Source: Flammeovirgaceae bacterium
GTDB taxonomy: Bacteria > Bacteroidota > Bacteroidia > Cytophagales > Cyclobacteriaceae
DNA: 64,000 nt
Direction of reading: 5' to 3'
NCBI GenBank assembly: GCA_021298355.1
Contig: JAJTEH010000004.1
Location: 1-64,000, forward strand
Under the pieces are notes generated by a model that did not search any database, had not been told where the DNA came from, and saw only the letters and a list, made by a program, of their open reading frames with translations. Of the stretch, positions 34,267 through 43,160 are shown in pieces. How positions within the stretch are numbered: the stretch's first letter is position 1; every line of letters begins with the position of its first letter. The position numbers were made by a program, and so were the translations under genes.

Positions 34267-36216
34267 ATGAAACGGGCTCCTCTTATTCTAATTTGCTTAT
34301 TATATGTAAACCTGCAAATTGTTTTCGCGCAAAAGTCGCCTATCAAATTTGGCGAAATAAGCATGGAAGAAATGAATATGAACAGTTATCCGGCAGACTC
34401 TTCGGCTAATGCTGTTATACTATCAGAATTTGGTAAGGCTTACATTAGTGTAACCACCGTTTCAGCTAAGTTGTATTTTGAAAAACATGTGCGTATTAAA
34501 ATTTTAAAAAGCGAAGGCACAAGTTATTCTAACCAGGAAATTGCAGCATATCGTGCAGGGGCACAGTCTGAAGAAAGTATTACTAACCTTAAAGCTTCGT
34601 CATACAATTTGGTAAACGGCAAGATAGAAGAAACAAGAATGGGCAAAGATGCAGTTTACAAAAGCAAATTCAATAGAAACACAAGTCTTACCAAGTTTTC
34701 TATACCCAATGTAAAAGCAGGTTCAGTTATAGAGTATAGCTATACGTTACAATCAGATTTTCTAAGCAATTTTCCGAACTGGCAGTTTCAGCATGCCATA
34801 CCAACTATACATAGCGAATACGTGGCAGTTATACCGGAATTTTTTGTGATGGAAAAATATTCTCAAGGGTATGTTACACCTACATCGTACGAACCCAAAC
34901 AACGCACCCAATCGGATTACTACGAAACAGCCCACCATTGGATTTATAAAAATGTGCCAGCGTTTAAGCCCGAGCCATTTATGACTTCACAATCCGACTA
35001 TGTTTCGAAAATAAATTTTGCCTTGGCCTATATCAATTTCCCTCGCCAACCCCAACGCGAAATCATGGGATCATGGGAAAAACTAGTGGCAAACCTGAAG
35101 GAGTCAGAAGGCTTTGGCAAAATTGTTAAAGGCTCGGGTTATTTAAAGAAAACAGTTGAACCAATTATTGCAGGAAAAACAACCGATCTGGAAAAAGCAA
35201 TAGCCATACACGACTATGTAAAAAACACTATTGAGTGGGATGGCCAAGAAGATTATTTGGCAGAAAGCCCCAAGGATGTTTTAGAAAAAAAGAAGGGGAC
35301 CTCCGGAGACATTAATCTTTTACTGGCATCGATGTTGGAAAAAGCAGGCTTGCGCCCGGATATGATTTTGCTAAGCACACGCGACCACGGCTTTATCAGA
35401 AAGCCTTACCCAATGTCGAAGCAGTTTAATTATGTTGTTTGCCGATTGGCCATCGATAACGCTTATTGGTATTTAGATGCCACCGAACGTTTTATACCAA
35501 TAAACGTTTTGCCCGAAAGATGCTTAAATGGAGAGGGACTAATTGTTTCTGATGTTAACATGGGTTGGGTACCTTTACAAACCAGAACAAAATCCAAGAT
35601 CATCTTTAATGCAGATGTAAAAATTGAATCAGGCGAAAGCACAACCGGAACTATAACTAAGTTAAACGATGGTTATCGTGCACACGAAGCCAGAAGATTG
35701 CACAAAAGACTGGGTAAGGAAGAATACGCTAAAACAGTAAGCAATCGATTAAATTTATCAGTAGAAAATGTTTCCATTGAAGACGTTGAAAATATCGAAA
35801 AACCAGTAAAAGAAGTTTTCGAAATAAACGCAACGGATGCTATAACAGCCAACGACAATATCATTTACATTGATCCTCTATTTGGGCAACAATTAAAAGA
35901 GAATCCACTGAAGCAAGAAAAACGCGAGTATCCGGTAGACTACGGTAGCCCACAAGAAGAATTGTTTATCATAAAAATTCAAATACCCGAAGGGTACACG
36001 ATAGAAGAAATGCCACAATCTAAAATGTTTGTTTTGCCCGATAAGAGCGGGCGGTTTACATATAGTGTACAAAACACAGGCAATATAATCAACATCATGT
36101 CTAGTTTGCAGATTAACAGAACATTGTATGTAGGCGATGAATACCTGCATTTAAAGCAGTTTTATGCTCAGGTAATTGCAAAACAAAACGAGCAAATAGT
36201 TTTAAAGAAAAAGTAA
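34267..36216 (+). CDS. DUF3857/transglutaminase-like protein lacking the catalytic Cys and His
   Basis: The 649-residue secreted protein (signal MKRAPLILICLLYVNLQIVFAQ) has an N-terminal DUF3857 beta domain (about 50-270), a transglutaminase-like core (about 305-410) and a C-terminal DUF3858-like domain. Against its downstream paralogue the core shows S346 (KKGTSGDIN) where the catalytic Cys should be and Y389 (KQFNYVV) where the His should be. Only D404 (WYLDAT) remains. It is therefore probably not an active transglutaminase or protease and may bind a substrate or regulate its partner. The paralogue starts 1 nt after its stop. Confidence 0.88.
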   Translation: MKRAPLILICLLYVNLQIVFAQKSPIKFGEISMEEMNMNSYPADSSANAVILSEFGKAYISVTTVSAKLYFEKHVRIKILKSEGTSYSNQEIAAYRAGAQSEESITNLKASSYNLVNGKIEETRMGKDAVYKSKFNRNTSLTKFSIPNVKAGSVIEYSYTLQSDFLSNFPNWQFQHAIPTIHSEYVAVIPEFFVMEKYSQGYVTPTSYEPKQRTQSDYYETAHHWIYKNVPAFKPEPFMTSQSDYVSKINFALAYINFPRQPQREIMGSWEKLVANLKESEGFGKIVKGSGYLKKTVEPIIAGKTTDLEKAIAIHDYVKNTIEWDGQEDYLAESPKDVLEKKKGTSGDINLLLASMLEKAGLRPDMILLSTRDHGFIRKPYPMSKQFNYVVCRLAIDNAYWYLDATERFIPINVLPERCLNGEGLIVSDVNMGWVPLQTRTKSKIIFNADVKIESGESTTGTITKLNDGYRAHEARRLHKRLGKEEYAKTVSNRLNLSVENVSIEDVENIEKPVKEVFEINATDAITANDNIIYIDPLFGQQLKENPLKQEKREYPVDYGSPQEELFIIKIQIPEGYTIEEMPQSKMFVLPDKSGRFTYSVQNTGNIINIMSSLQINRTLYVGDEYLHLKQFYAQVIAKQNEQIVLKKK

Positions 36217-36217
36217 T

Positions 36218-38125
36218 ATGATCCGAAAACTAATTTTTCTCTTCGCTATAGTTTGCCTAAAGTATCAGGCACAAGCACAGGCAAATTATGCTGTAGATCT
36301 AATTCCTCCGGAGTTATTAAAAGATGCAAACGCAGTTTTTCGCGAAGATTATGCCACCTTCGAAATTATAGCGAAGGATGAAGCAATCTACAAAGTAAGG
36401 CAAGTGATTACCATTTTAAATTCTAATGCAAAATGGTGCGCCCAAAAAGTAGTAGGATACAGTAAAAATCTTAAAGTAGTTTCTTTTAAAGGCACTTCGT
36501 ACGATGCAAACGGAAAACAAATTAAAAGATTAAAGCAAAACGAAATTTATGATCAGAGTTCGTATGACGGTGCAGGATCCTACAGCGATAACCGATTAAA
36601 AGTTGGCGATTTATCTCACGGTAACTATCCTTATACGGTAGAGTGGGAATACGAACTCAAATTCAATTATTTGTTTATTATTCCCGGTTATAACTTCGGT
36701 GCGGAGTACATGTCGGCACAAAAAAGCAAATGCGAATTTATCTACCCGAAAGAACTAAAACCCAGATTTAAAACCTACAATCTGGATAAAGCCCCAACTG
36801 TTACTACTGTAAACGGTAAAGAAGTTACCTCCTGGGAAGTAGAAAACTTAGCCACACATAAACCAGAACCTTTTTCTCCTAATCACGAAAAAATAATTCC
36901 TATTATACGAGCCGCACCCAATACATTTAAGTTCGACTCTTACGAAGGCGAAATGCAAGATTGGAATGAGTTAGGAAATTGGATAGCAAGATTAAATGAG
37001 GGCAAGCAAACCCTGCCACAAAAAACAATAAATGAAGTAAAAGAGCTTACAAAATCTTTACCGACTACCGAACAAAAAATACAAGCGGTGTATCAATACA
37101 TGCAGGGCAAAACAAGATATGTTTCTATACAATTTGGGATCGGAGGATTTCAGCCCATTGATGCCGTTACAGTAGATCAGGCCGGCTATGGCGATTGTAA
37201 GGCTCTATCTAACTATATGGTGGCTTTGCTAAAAGAAGTGGGTATTAAAGCAAATTATGTGCTGATCGAAGCCGGTAAAAACGCTGACGAATTAGATACC
37301 ACGTTCCCTAGTTCACAGTTTAATCATGCAGTTGTATGTGTGCCTACTGCTAAAGATACCGTTTGGTTAGAATGTACCAGCCAGAGTAATCCTATGGGAT
37401 ACATGGGCTCTTTTACAGGAAACAGAAAAGCATTAGCCATTACCGACACCGGTGCAGAAATTGTAAGCACACCTGTTTATACCGAAAACGAAAACCTGCA
37501 ATCACGTCTGGCAAATGTTAAAATAGACGAAACGGGGAATGCAACAGCAGATGTAAAAACACATTACTTTGCACTACAATACGAAAGCGACAACTTGAAT
37601 TTCTTTCTCAACAACCAGTATGATGAACAAAAGAAATGGATTCAGGATAATACAGATATACCCAATTTCAGTCTTAAAAACTTTAAAGTTACCGAAGTAA
37701 AAGATGTAATACCGGCTGCCATAGTAGAGCTTTCGTTAGAGCTTAACAAACTTGCCAATGTAAGTGGCAAGCGGATGTTCATCACGCCCAACCTGATGAA
37801 TCGCTTTAGCCAGGCGCCACCACCAACCACAGAAAGAAGGTATCCTGTAATGCGCAACATGGCATACACAGATATCGATACCATTCGTTTTCAGTTTCCT
37901 GAAAATTTATACCCAGAGTTTATTCCTAAACCTACAAAAATTGAATCGGAATTTGGTGTGTACGAAAACAGCTACAGTATGGACGAGGGTAGCTTAGTAT
38001 ATGTACGAAAACTGATTATGAAAAAAGGAAATTTTCCTGCAGGGAGTTATAACAACATGGTTAGTTTTTATAAAGCAATAATAAAAGCTGATAATGCAAA
38101 ATTAGTATTGTTAAATAAAACCTGA
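36218..38125 (+). CDS. DUF3857/transglutaminase-like protein with intact Cys-His pair
   Basis: The 635-residue paralogue of the preceding gene has a signal peptide (MIRKLIFLFAIVCLKYQAQAQ) and the same domain order. The transglutaminase-like core keeps C327 (AGYGDCKALS) and H370 (SQFNHAVV); the third position is E385 in WLECTS rather than Asp, a variant seen in this family. It may act on peptide or isopeptide bonds in the periplasm, though no substrate is known. It is 1 nt from the upstream gene and 2 bp from the stop of the convergent SDR gene. Confidence 0.88.
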   Translation: MIRKLIFLFAIVCLKYQAQAQANYAVDLIPPELLKDANAVFREDYATFEIIAKDEAIYKVRQVITILNSNAKWCAQKVVGYSKNLKVVSFKGTSYDANGKQIKRLKQNEIYDQSSYDGAGSYSDNRLKVGDLSHGNYPYTVEWEYELKFNYLFIIPGYNFGAEYMSAQKSKCEFIYPKELKPRFKTYNLDKAPTVTTVNGKEVTSWEVENLATHKPEPFSPNHEKIIPIIRAAPNTFKFDSYEGEMQDWNELGNWIARLNEGKQTLPQKTINEVKELTKSLPTTEQKIQAVYQYMQGKTRYVSIQFGIGGFQPIDAVTVDQAGYGDCKALSNYMVALLKEVGIKANYVLIEAGKNADELDTTFPSSQFNHAVVCVPTAKDTVWLECTSQSNPMGYMGSFTGNRKALAITDTGAEIVSTPVYTENENLQSRLANVKIDETGNATADVKTHYFALQYESDNLNFFLNNQYDEQKKWIQDNTDIPNFSLKNFKVTEVKDVIPAAIVELSLELNKLANVSGKRMFITPNLMNRFSQAPPPTTERRYPVMRNMAYTDIDTIRFQFPENLYPEFIPKPTKIESEFGVYENSYSMDEGSLVYVRKLIMKKGNFPAGSYNNMVSFYKAIIKADNAKLVLLNKT

Positions 38126-38127
38126 TG

Positions 38128-38934
38128 TTACCGCAAGGGAGAGTCCGGCTCTTTGGCCATAAAATTGTACGTGATTTTATCCATAGTGCCGGGCATCCAT
38201 TTGCTTAACCACACAGCCAATTTTCCCTGAAACGTTAAAATTAAATCGCGTTTACGCGCAACAACGGCCCTGTATATGTGTTGGGCGGTTTCTTCGGCAC
38301 TCATCATTTTTTGCTCTTCCCGTGGCGATTCGCCCTGCACAGAACCATCGGCTGTTAGTGCAGTGTTCCGAATGTTTGATGCTGTAAAGCCCGGACAAAC
38401 CGAAAGTACATGAACACCTTTTTTCATTACTTCCATTCGCAAGGCTTCTAAAAAACCTTCCATCGCATATTTAGAAGCTGAATACGCGCTTCGCGCAGGG
38501 GTAGCCCGCCTTCCGTTAATTGACGATATACCCACTACAGAACCTTTTGCCTGTAAGATATAAGGCAACGCATACTTTGTGCAATACACAGTTCCGTAAA
38601 AATTAATATCCATTACTTTTTTAAAAACAGAAAGTTCAATATCCTGAAACAGTGCTCGCATAGAAATACCTGCGTTGTTAATCAGAATATCCAACACACC
38701 AAAATAAGATACGGTTTCGTTTACCATGCGTTTTGCATCTTCTTCACGGCTAACATCACCTGCAATAGCTACACAAGCAATACCTGCTTTTACAAGATCT
38801 TCTTTTACTTCGTTCAATTCTTTTTCTCTTCGGGCTGTTATAGCCACTCTACAACCCATACGGCCAAACTCAAAAGCTAGTGCCTTTCCTATACCGGATG
38901 TTGCACCTGTTATTAATACTACTTTATTTTTCAT
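38128..38934 (-). CDS. Short-chain dehydrogenase/reductase
   Basis: The 268-residue classical SDR has the cofactor motif TGATSGIG at 9-16, NNAG, the catalytic Ser in GISSIN and the YSASK active-site motif. The C-terminal segment (KLAVWLSKWMPGTMDKIT) is hydrophobic, as in DHRS7-like membrane-associated SDRs. The substrate is unknown; a lipid or ketone is plausible given the adjacent acyltransferase. The ATG at 38934 starts the Rossmann strand directly, whereas a start at 39024 would add 30 unlikely residues. It is divergent from the LpxL-like gene. Confidence 0.88.
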   Translation of the reverse strand: MKNKVVLITGATSGIGKALAFEFGRMGCRVAITARREKELNEVKEDLVKAGIACVAIAGDVSREEDAKRMVNETVSYFGVLDILINNAGISMRALFQDIELSVFKKVMDINFYGTVYCTKYALPYILQAKGSVVGISSINGRRATPARSAYSASKYAMEGFLEALRMEVMKKGVHVLSVCPGFTASNIRNTALTADGSVQGESPREEQKMMSAEETAQHIYRAVVARKRDLILTFQGKLAVWLSKWMPGTMDKITYNFMAKEPDSPLR

Positions 38935-39056
38935 GTGGTGTGTATAATCGAAAATTTTAATAAGCATCGGTTTGCATTGGGGTAAGGCAAAATCAATACT
39001 TTGTTTGAGCAGCCAAAAATACAAATACTTGCTTAACTTGGAGCATTTAAAGCGTT

Positions 39057-39947
39057 ATGCTCCTGATCAGGCTTTTTGCAAAATTACCTTTGCGTGTTTT
39101 ATACGTGATTGCGGATTGTTTTTTTGTTGTTGGTTATTACGCAGTAGGGTACCGAAGAAAAATGATTCGTAAGAATTTGGCGAATTCTTTCCCCGGCAAA
39201 AGTGTGGAGGAACTGGCCATAATAGAAAAGCAATTTTTTAGAAACCTGTGCGATTACGCAGTCGAAACCATTAAGTTACTTTCATTATCAGAAGTTGAAA
39301 TCAAAAACAGAATGAAGTTTACCAATGCTTCTGTTCTTCAAGAGTATGCCAGCAAAAATCAATCGGTTATTCTGTTATCATCGCATCAGTTTAATTGGGA
39401 GTGGCTTTTGGTTTCGGGTACAATAAGCCTGCCTATGAAAATCGATTTTGTTTATCAGGCAGTGCAAAATAAGTTTTTCGATAATGTAATGCTTGCTATA
39501 CGTTCGCGCTTTGGTGCATATCCGATAGAACGCTATCAAGTAGCACGCGAAATAGTAAAACGCAAAAACATAGTTAGAGCAACAGCTATTGTGGCAGATC
39601 AGTATCCGGGGCACAACGATAAATACTTCTGCACAAAATTTTTGAATCAGGAAACAGCATTCTTCTTTGGTTTGCAACAGATGGCCACCCTTATGCAATA
39701 CCCTGTATTTTATGCATCGGTAGTAAAATTAAAACGCGGATATTATTCGGTAACGCTATTGCCTTGTGGCCAACCTCCATATGCAAAAGACGATGTATCT
39801 GTTCTGAAAGCATATGTAAAAGGAATTGAAAGCTCTATTTCGCAACAACCTGCTAATTGGTTGTGGTCTCACAACAGATGGAAACAACGACACTTAGAAA
39901 AAAAACATCTCGAAGTGTTAGAAACCAACACAAACGAACAGGCATAA
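39057..39947 (+). CDS. LpxL/HtrB-family lipid A-type acyltransferase
   Basis: The 296-residue inner-membrane enzyme has an N-terminal hydrophobic anchor (LRVLYVIADCFFVVGYYAVG) and the HX4E catalytic motif H110-x4-E115 (SSHQFNWEW) of the late acyltransferases that add secondary acyl chains to lipid A. The Arg/Lys-rich YRRKMIRKNL segment after the anchor is typical. Bacteroidota commonly have one such enzyme acting on penta-acyl lipid A. The acyl donor is unknown; the stand-alone KAS III-like gene 447 bp downstream could supply unusual acyl chains, but this is only proximity. Confidence 0.88.
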   Translation: MLLIRLFAKLPLRVLYVIADCFFVVGYYAVGYRRKMIRKNLANSFPGKSVEELAIIEKQFFRNLCDYAVETIKLLSLSEVEIKNRMKFTNASVLQEYASKNQSVILLSSHQFNWEWLLVSGTISLPMKIDFVYQAVQNKFFDNVMLAIRSRFGAYPIERYQVAREIVKRKNIVRATAIVADQYPGHNDKYFCTKFLNQETAFFFGLQQMATLMQYPVFYASVVKLKRGYYSVTLLPCGQPPYAKDDVSVLKAYVKGIESSISQQPANWLWSHNRWKQRHLEKKHLEVLETNTNEQA

Positions 39948-40394
39948 ACCTGGTATAAAATAGTACGTAATTGATTAAGAGTTTTGCAAATTCCTGAATA
40001 AGGTAGTTAATCGGCTACTTCATTCACTTAATTCTATCTCTACTACAAATTTCTTTAGCGATTTCTCTCCCAAAAGCAAATTCGTTGCATGAGTAAGCCT
40101 TTACTGTATACCAAGCTTTTTTTGTAAAGAGTTAGCAGTAACAAAAAAGTTCTACCGATTTCTGTTTAACATTTTAAAAAACAGATGCTTAGAAAAACAA
40201 CAGGTAATGTTTACCAATTCAAATTTTAACCTGCATAAACGAAGATTATAAAGTACTTTATTAAGTTTTACCAATTAACAAACTAACATTTAGTAGGTAA
40301 ACAAGTTTAGCTTACAATCGTTTGTGTGTTCCGTATTTTAAAACTTTTTACTTGTTGTATGGCAATCGTGCAGTACATTTAGTTTTTCAAATTT
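39948..40394. other. Long intergenic region (447 bp) before the KAS III-like gene
   Basis: This is the longest non-coding stretch in the window. It is AT-rich, with no ORF above about a dozen codons in a plausible context and no tRNA. A 10-bp direct repeat TTTACCAATT occurs at 40210-40219 and 40267-40276, 57 bp apart. A candidate promoter lies at the right end (40355-40381). Confidence 0.6.
40355..40381 (+). promoter_or_regulatory. Candidate promoter of the KAS III-like gene
   Basis: TTG at 40355-40357, a 16-nt spacer and TACATTTA at 40374-40381 (seven of eight positions of TAnnTTTG). The ATG lies 13 nt downstream. Confidence 0.4.
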
Positions 40395-41462
40395 ATGTAC
40401 AGGTCAATCATAAAGGGAACAGGCTCTTACATACCGGAGCTTGTAATCGATAACAAAACATTTAGCTCAACGTTATTTTACGAAAGTAACAACTTGCCTG
40501 TAGAGAAATCTACAGAGGTTGTGATAACGAAGTTTAGTGAAATTACAGGTATCAAGTCCAGGAGGTATGCGAAAGTAAATCAACTTGCTTCGGATTTAGG
40601 AACGCTGGCTGCAGAAAAAGCGATTGCAGATGCAGAAATTGATAAAGAAACATTAGACTATATAATTGTTGCACATAATTTTGGAGATGTATCGCCCAAC
40701 TCTAATCGGGTAGATATATTACCCACGTTAGCTTCGCGAATTAAAATGAATTTGCAAATTCATAATCCGGCTTGTGTGGCATACGATTTACCTTTCGGGT
40801 GCCCTGGTTGGGTAGAAGCGGTTATCCAGGCTAATTATTTTATTCGCTCTGGCGATGCAAAACGATGTCTTGTAATTGGTGCAGAAACTTTATCACGTGT
40901 TGTAGATCCTCACGATCGCGATTCTATGATTTACAGCGATGGAGCGGGCGCCATAATTTTAGAGGGTTCTGCACAAACGGAACGTGGCATTTTGGCACAT
41001 GCAACAGAAACACATGCTGTGCACCATGCGATGCTCTTGCATATGGGGCCGGGAAACCATCAGGAAAATGAACGCGATGAAAACAGATACATTAAAATGC
41101 AGGGGAGAAAGGTGTATGAGTTTGCAGTAACGCATGTGCCATTGGCTATTGCCAAAGCCTTGCAAAAAGCAAATATTGCACTATCAGATGTAAAGAAAGT
41201 TTTAATCCATCAGGCCAATGAAAAAATGGACGAGGCAATTATTCAAAGGCTATATAAGAATGCAGGAGTAACTATACCAAAAGATATAATGCCTATGACA
41301 ATCGGCTGGCTTGGCAATAGTTCTGTAGCAACTGTGCCCACGATGTTAGATCTGATAAGGCGCGAGCAGTTTTCGCCTCACGAAATTAAAGATGGAGATA
41401 TCATACTTTTTGCTTCGGTGGGGGCTGGCATGAACATAAATGCCATCGTTTACAAATGGTAA
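40395..41462 (+). CDS. 3-oxoacyl-ACP synthase III-like enzyme (FabH family)
   Basis: The 355-residue thiolase-fold protein keeps the KAS III triad. The likely nucleophile is C136 in LPFGCPGW, with His in VLIHQANEK and Asn in WLGNSSVA. Canonical FabH has an AACSGF-type nucleophile elbow, so this belongs to a divergent FabH-like clade that condenses other acyl substrates. C127 (NPACVAY) lies close by and is an alternative nucleophile. It stands alone after a long intergenic region and is not in a fatty-acid gene cluster. Its stop lies 1 bp from the stop of the convergent small secreted protein gene. Confidence 0.85.
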   Translation: MYRSIIKGTGSYIPELVIDNKTFSSTLFYESNNLPVEKSTEVVITKFSEITGIKSRRYAKVNQLASDLGTLAAEKAIADAEIDKETLDYIIVAHNFGDVSPNSNRVDILPTLASRIKMNLQIHNPACVAYDLPFGCPGWVEAVIQANYFIRSGDAKRCLVIGAETLSRVVDPHDRDSMIYSDGAGAIILEGSAQTERGILAHATETHAVHHAMLLHMGPGNHQENERDENRYIKMQGRKVYEFAVTHVPLAIAKALQKANIALSDVKKVLIHQANEKMDEAIIQRLYKNAGVTIPKDIMPMTIGWLGNSSVATVPTMLDLIRREQFSPHEIKDGDIILFASVGAGMNINAIVYKW

Positions 41463-41463
41463 A

Positions 41464-41859
41464 TTAGTAGTCGGTTAAAACAGACTCTGATTTGCTTATT
41501 CGCCCAAGCTGTTTTAAATCTTTATTTTGGATGAGCACTTTCTTGTGCTCGCTTCGTATTTCCTCAAACGCAGCGGCTATGCCTTCGTAGCCTTGTTCGT
41601 TTTTATACTTAACATACACGATAAAATCCCACTCGGCATTTTCAACTTTGTTTTGCCATAAGGCATATTCTTCTATCAGCTGTTGATTTTTAGCAATACT
41701 ATCCATCGCTAACCAGTTTCTAATCAGAAATTCTTTCAGGTTATTTTTTTCTCCTTCTGCCGATTTTAGATACGTTAATGTAACCGCTTTTTGTTGGGCA
41801 ATGGCTACATTAAAAGATAAAAGTGAAATCAGAACAAACAAGTATAAATATTTTTTCAT
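41464..41859 (-). CDS. Small secreted hypothetical protein
   Basis: The 131-residue product has a signal peptide (MKKYLYLFVLISLLSFNVAIA). The mature part of about 110 residues has alternating helix and strand (AVTLTYLKSA, WDFIVYVKYK, YEGIAAAFEEIRSEH), compatible with a dimeric alpha/beta barrel of the NIPSNAP or ABM type. That is a resemblance only. It is the last gene of the second sigma operon, 4 nt after the 4-TM protein, so it may be part of that signalling unit or one of its outputs. Confidence 0.72.
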   Translation of the reverse strand: MKKYLYLFVLISLLSFNVAIAQQKAVTLTYLKSAEGEKNNLKEFLIRNWLAMDSIAKNQQLIEEYALWQNKVENAEWDFIVYVKYKNEQGYEGIAAAFEEIRSEHKKVLIQNKDLKQLGRISKSESVLTDY

Positions 41860-41863
41860 AGGG

Positions 41864-42481
41864 CTATCCTTCTTTATTTAAGTTCTCTAAAAGGTTCTTA
41901 AGTTGTTTTAAATATACTCCGAAAGAAACTTTATACATCCACTTTGATAAAAAATAACAAAGCGGAGTAAACACTATTATAGTTCCCAGCAACACCAATA
42001 GAATTTCTTTTTTTAAAAAAACAGCTTCAATATCGTTTGTGCCCGAACCTCCTTGCAAACCAATTAAATAACCGGCCGAAATTGAAATAGGATAAATGAA
42101 TATAGCCGCACGTTCTTGCAAACGACTAGAGTCTGTAACGATCTTGTAAATACTCTGCAATGCCTGGTGTACATTGCCACTAAGGGTACTTTCCCACTCG
42201 CGCTTTAATTTTTTATAAATGTTTTTGTTATGCAAATAAAACCATATGTACGCTATAACTATTATGCCTAACAAAATTTGCAACAACCAATATGAATAAA
42301 AGAATATCAGCACAAAAAATAGTATACCAAAAGCTATGCTAAACGCTAATGTAGCTTGCAAGGCTACGATTAACTTTTGCACCGGATGTTTCGATTTAAA
42401 ATTAGAAAGCAATGAAACCTGCGATGTGGTTTTGCTTAGCTTATCTTCATTCAATTTCTTCCAAACTTCTTGCAGATCCAT
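41864..42481 (-). CDS. Four-TM membrane protein, candidate anti-sigma factor (second copy)
   Basis: The 205-residue product starts MDLQEVWKKLNEDK, has two TM hairpins (about 45-85 and 127-180) and ends with KQLKNLLENLNKEG. Length, leader and topology match the protein at 23117-23734, although overall identity is low by eye. It lies 1 nt after its sigma gene. As in the first copy, no zinc anti-sigma or FecR domain is visible. A small secreted protein follows 4 nt downstream. Confidence 0.72.
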   Translation of the reverse strand: MDLQEVWKKLNEDKLSKTTSQVSLLSNFKSKHPVQKLIVALQATLAFSIAFGILFFVLIFFYSYWLLQILLGIIVIAYIWFYLHNKNIYKKLKREWESTLSGNVHQALQSIYKIVTDSSRLQERAAIFIYPISISAGYLIGLQGGSGTNDIEAVFLKKEILLVLLGTIIVFTPLCYFLSKWMYKVSFGVYLKQLKNLLENLNKEG

Positions 42482-42482
42482 A

Positions 42483-42962
42483 TTACAAGGTTTTTACTTT
42501 TTTTGTTAATGCTTCGCGGATTCTAAACAATTTTACAGCTACATTATTCTTACTTAAACCAGAGATAGAGCCTATCTCTTCGTTGTCGTATCCGTCTAGG
42601 TGAAGGGTAATTATCATTCTGTCAATTTCATTTAACGAGCGTATGGCTAAATAAAGTAATTCTGTTTCGGCTTTAGGGGTTTCATCAACAATGTTAATAC
42701 TCGTTAAATCTTCTACCGGTGTTACTAGTTTTACTCTGCGTTTAAATGTTAGTACTGTGTTTAAGGCAATTCTATATAACCAAGTAGAGAATTTCGATTT
42801 TCCTTCGAAGCTTGGATACGATTTCCATGCTTGATAGATAATTTCCTGAAACAAATCCTCCTCGTCATCAGCATCTTGTACATAAAGCCTGATTACTTTA
42901 TACAGAATTCCTTTTGCCTGGTTTAGTTGTGTTATAAATTCTTGGGAGGGTTCTTTAGCCAT
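42483..42962 (-). CDS. ECF-type RNA polymerase sigma factor (second copy)
   Basis: The 159-residue protein has region 2 (DLFQEIIYQAWKSYPSFEG, STWLYRIALNTVLT) and region 4 (YDNEEIGSISGLSKNNVAVK). The ATG at 42962 was chosen; a TTG six codons upstream lies inside the preceding small ORF. It resembles the sigma factor at 23737-24225 most in region 2. It is encoded 5 nt after a 34-residue membrane ORF and 1 nt before the 4-TM protein, giving a compact unit of four genes on the minus strand. Confidence 0.92.
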   Translation of the reverse strand: MAKEPSQEFITQLNQAKGILYKVIRLYVQDADDEEDLFQEIIYQAWKSYPSFEGKSKFSTWLYRIALNTVLTFKRRVKLVTPVEDLTSINIVDETPKAETELLYLAIRSLNEIDRMIITLHLDGYDNEEIGSISGLSKNNVAVKLFRIREALTKKVKTL

Positions 42963-42967
42963 GTTGA

Positions 42968-43072
42968 TTATTTTAACCAAAGTGCAATTAATCTACCTAT
43001 CGCATAACCGGTTGCGAAAAGTAGTATTGTTAAAACAAGCCAAACGATAAACTGTTTTTTATGAATTTTCAT
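42968..43072 (-). CDS. 34-residue membrane micro-protein leading the second sigma operon
   Basis: An ATG at 43072 opens a frame reading MKIHKKQFIVWLVLTILLFA and ending TGYAIGRLIALWLK before a TAA at 42968-42970. The basic N-terminus and single TM helix (about 8-26) are typical of small membrane proteins. It ends 5 nt before the sigma ATG, so it is in position for cotranslation and could tune the sigma/anti-sigma pair. A TAACTTTC box (one base off consensus) lies upstream. The support is position, length and hydrophobic pattern only. Confidence 0.5.
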   Translation of the reverse strand: MKIHKKQFIVWLVLTILLFATGYAIGRLIALWLK

Positions 43073-43160
43073 GGTACTAACTGGTAAGTAACATGAAGAG
43101 GAGATTTATTACAGAAAGTTAAGGCTATGGATGAAGGTTTGCGATTCTTCTTATCTAATT

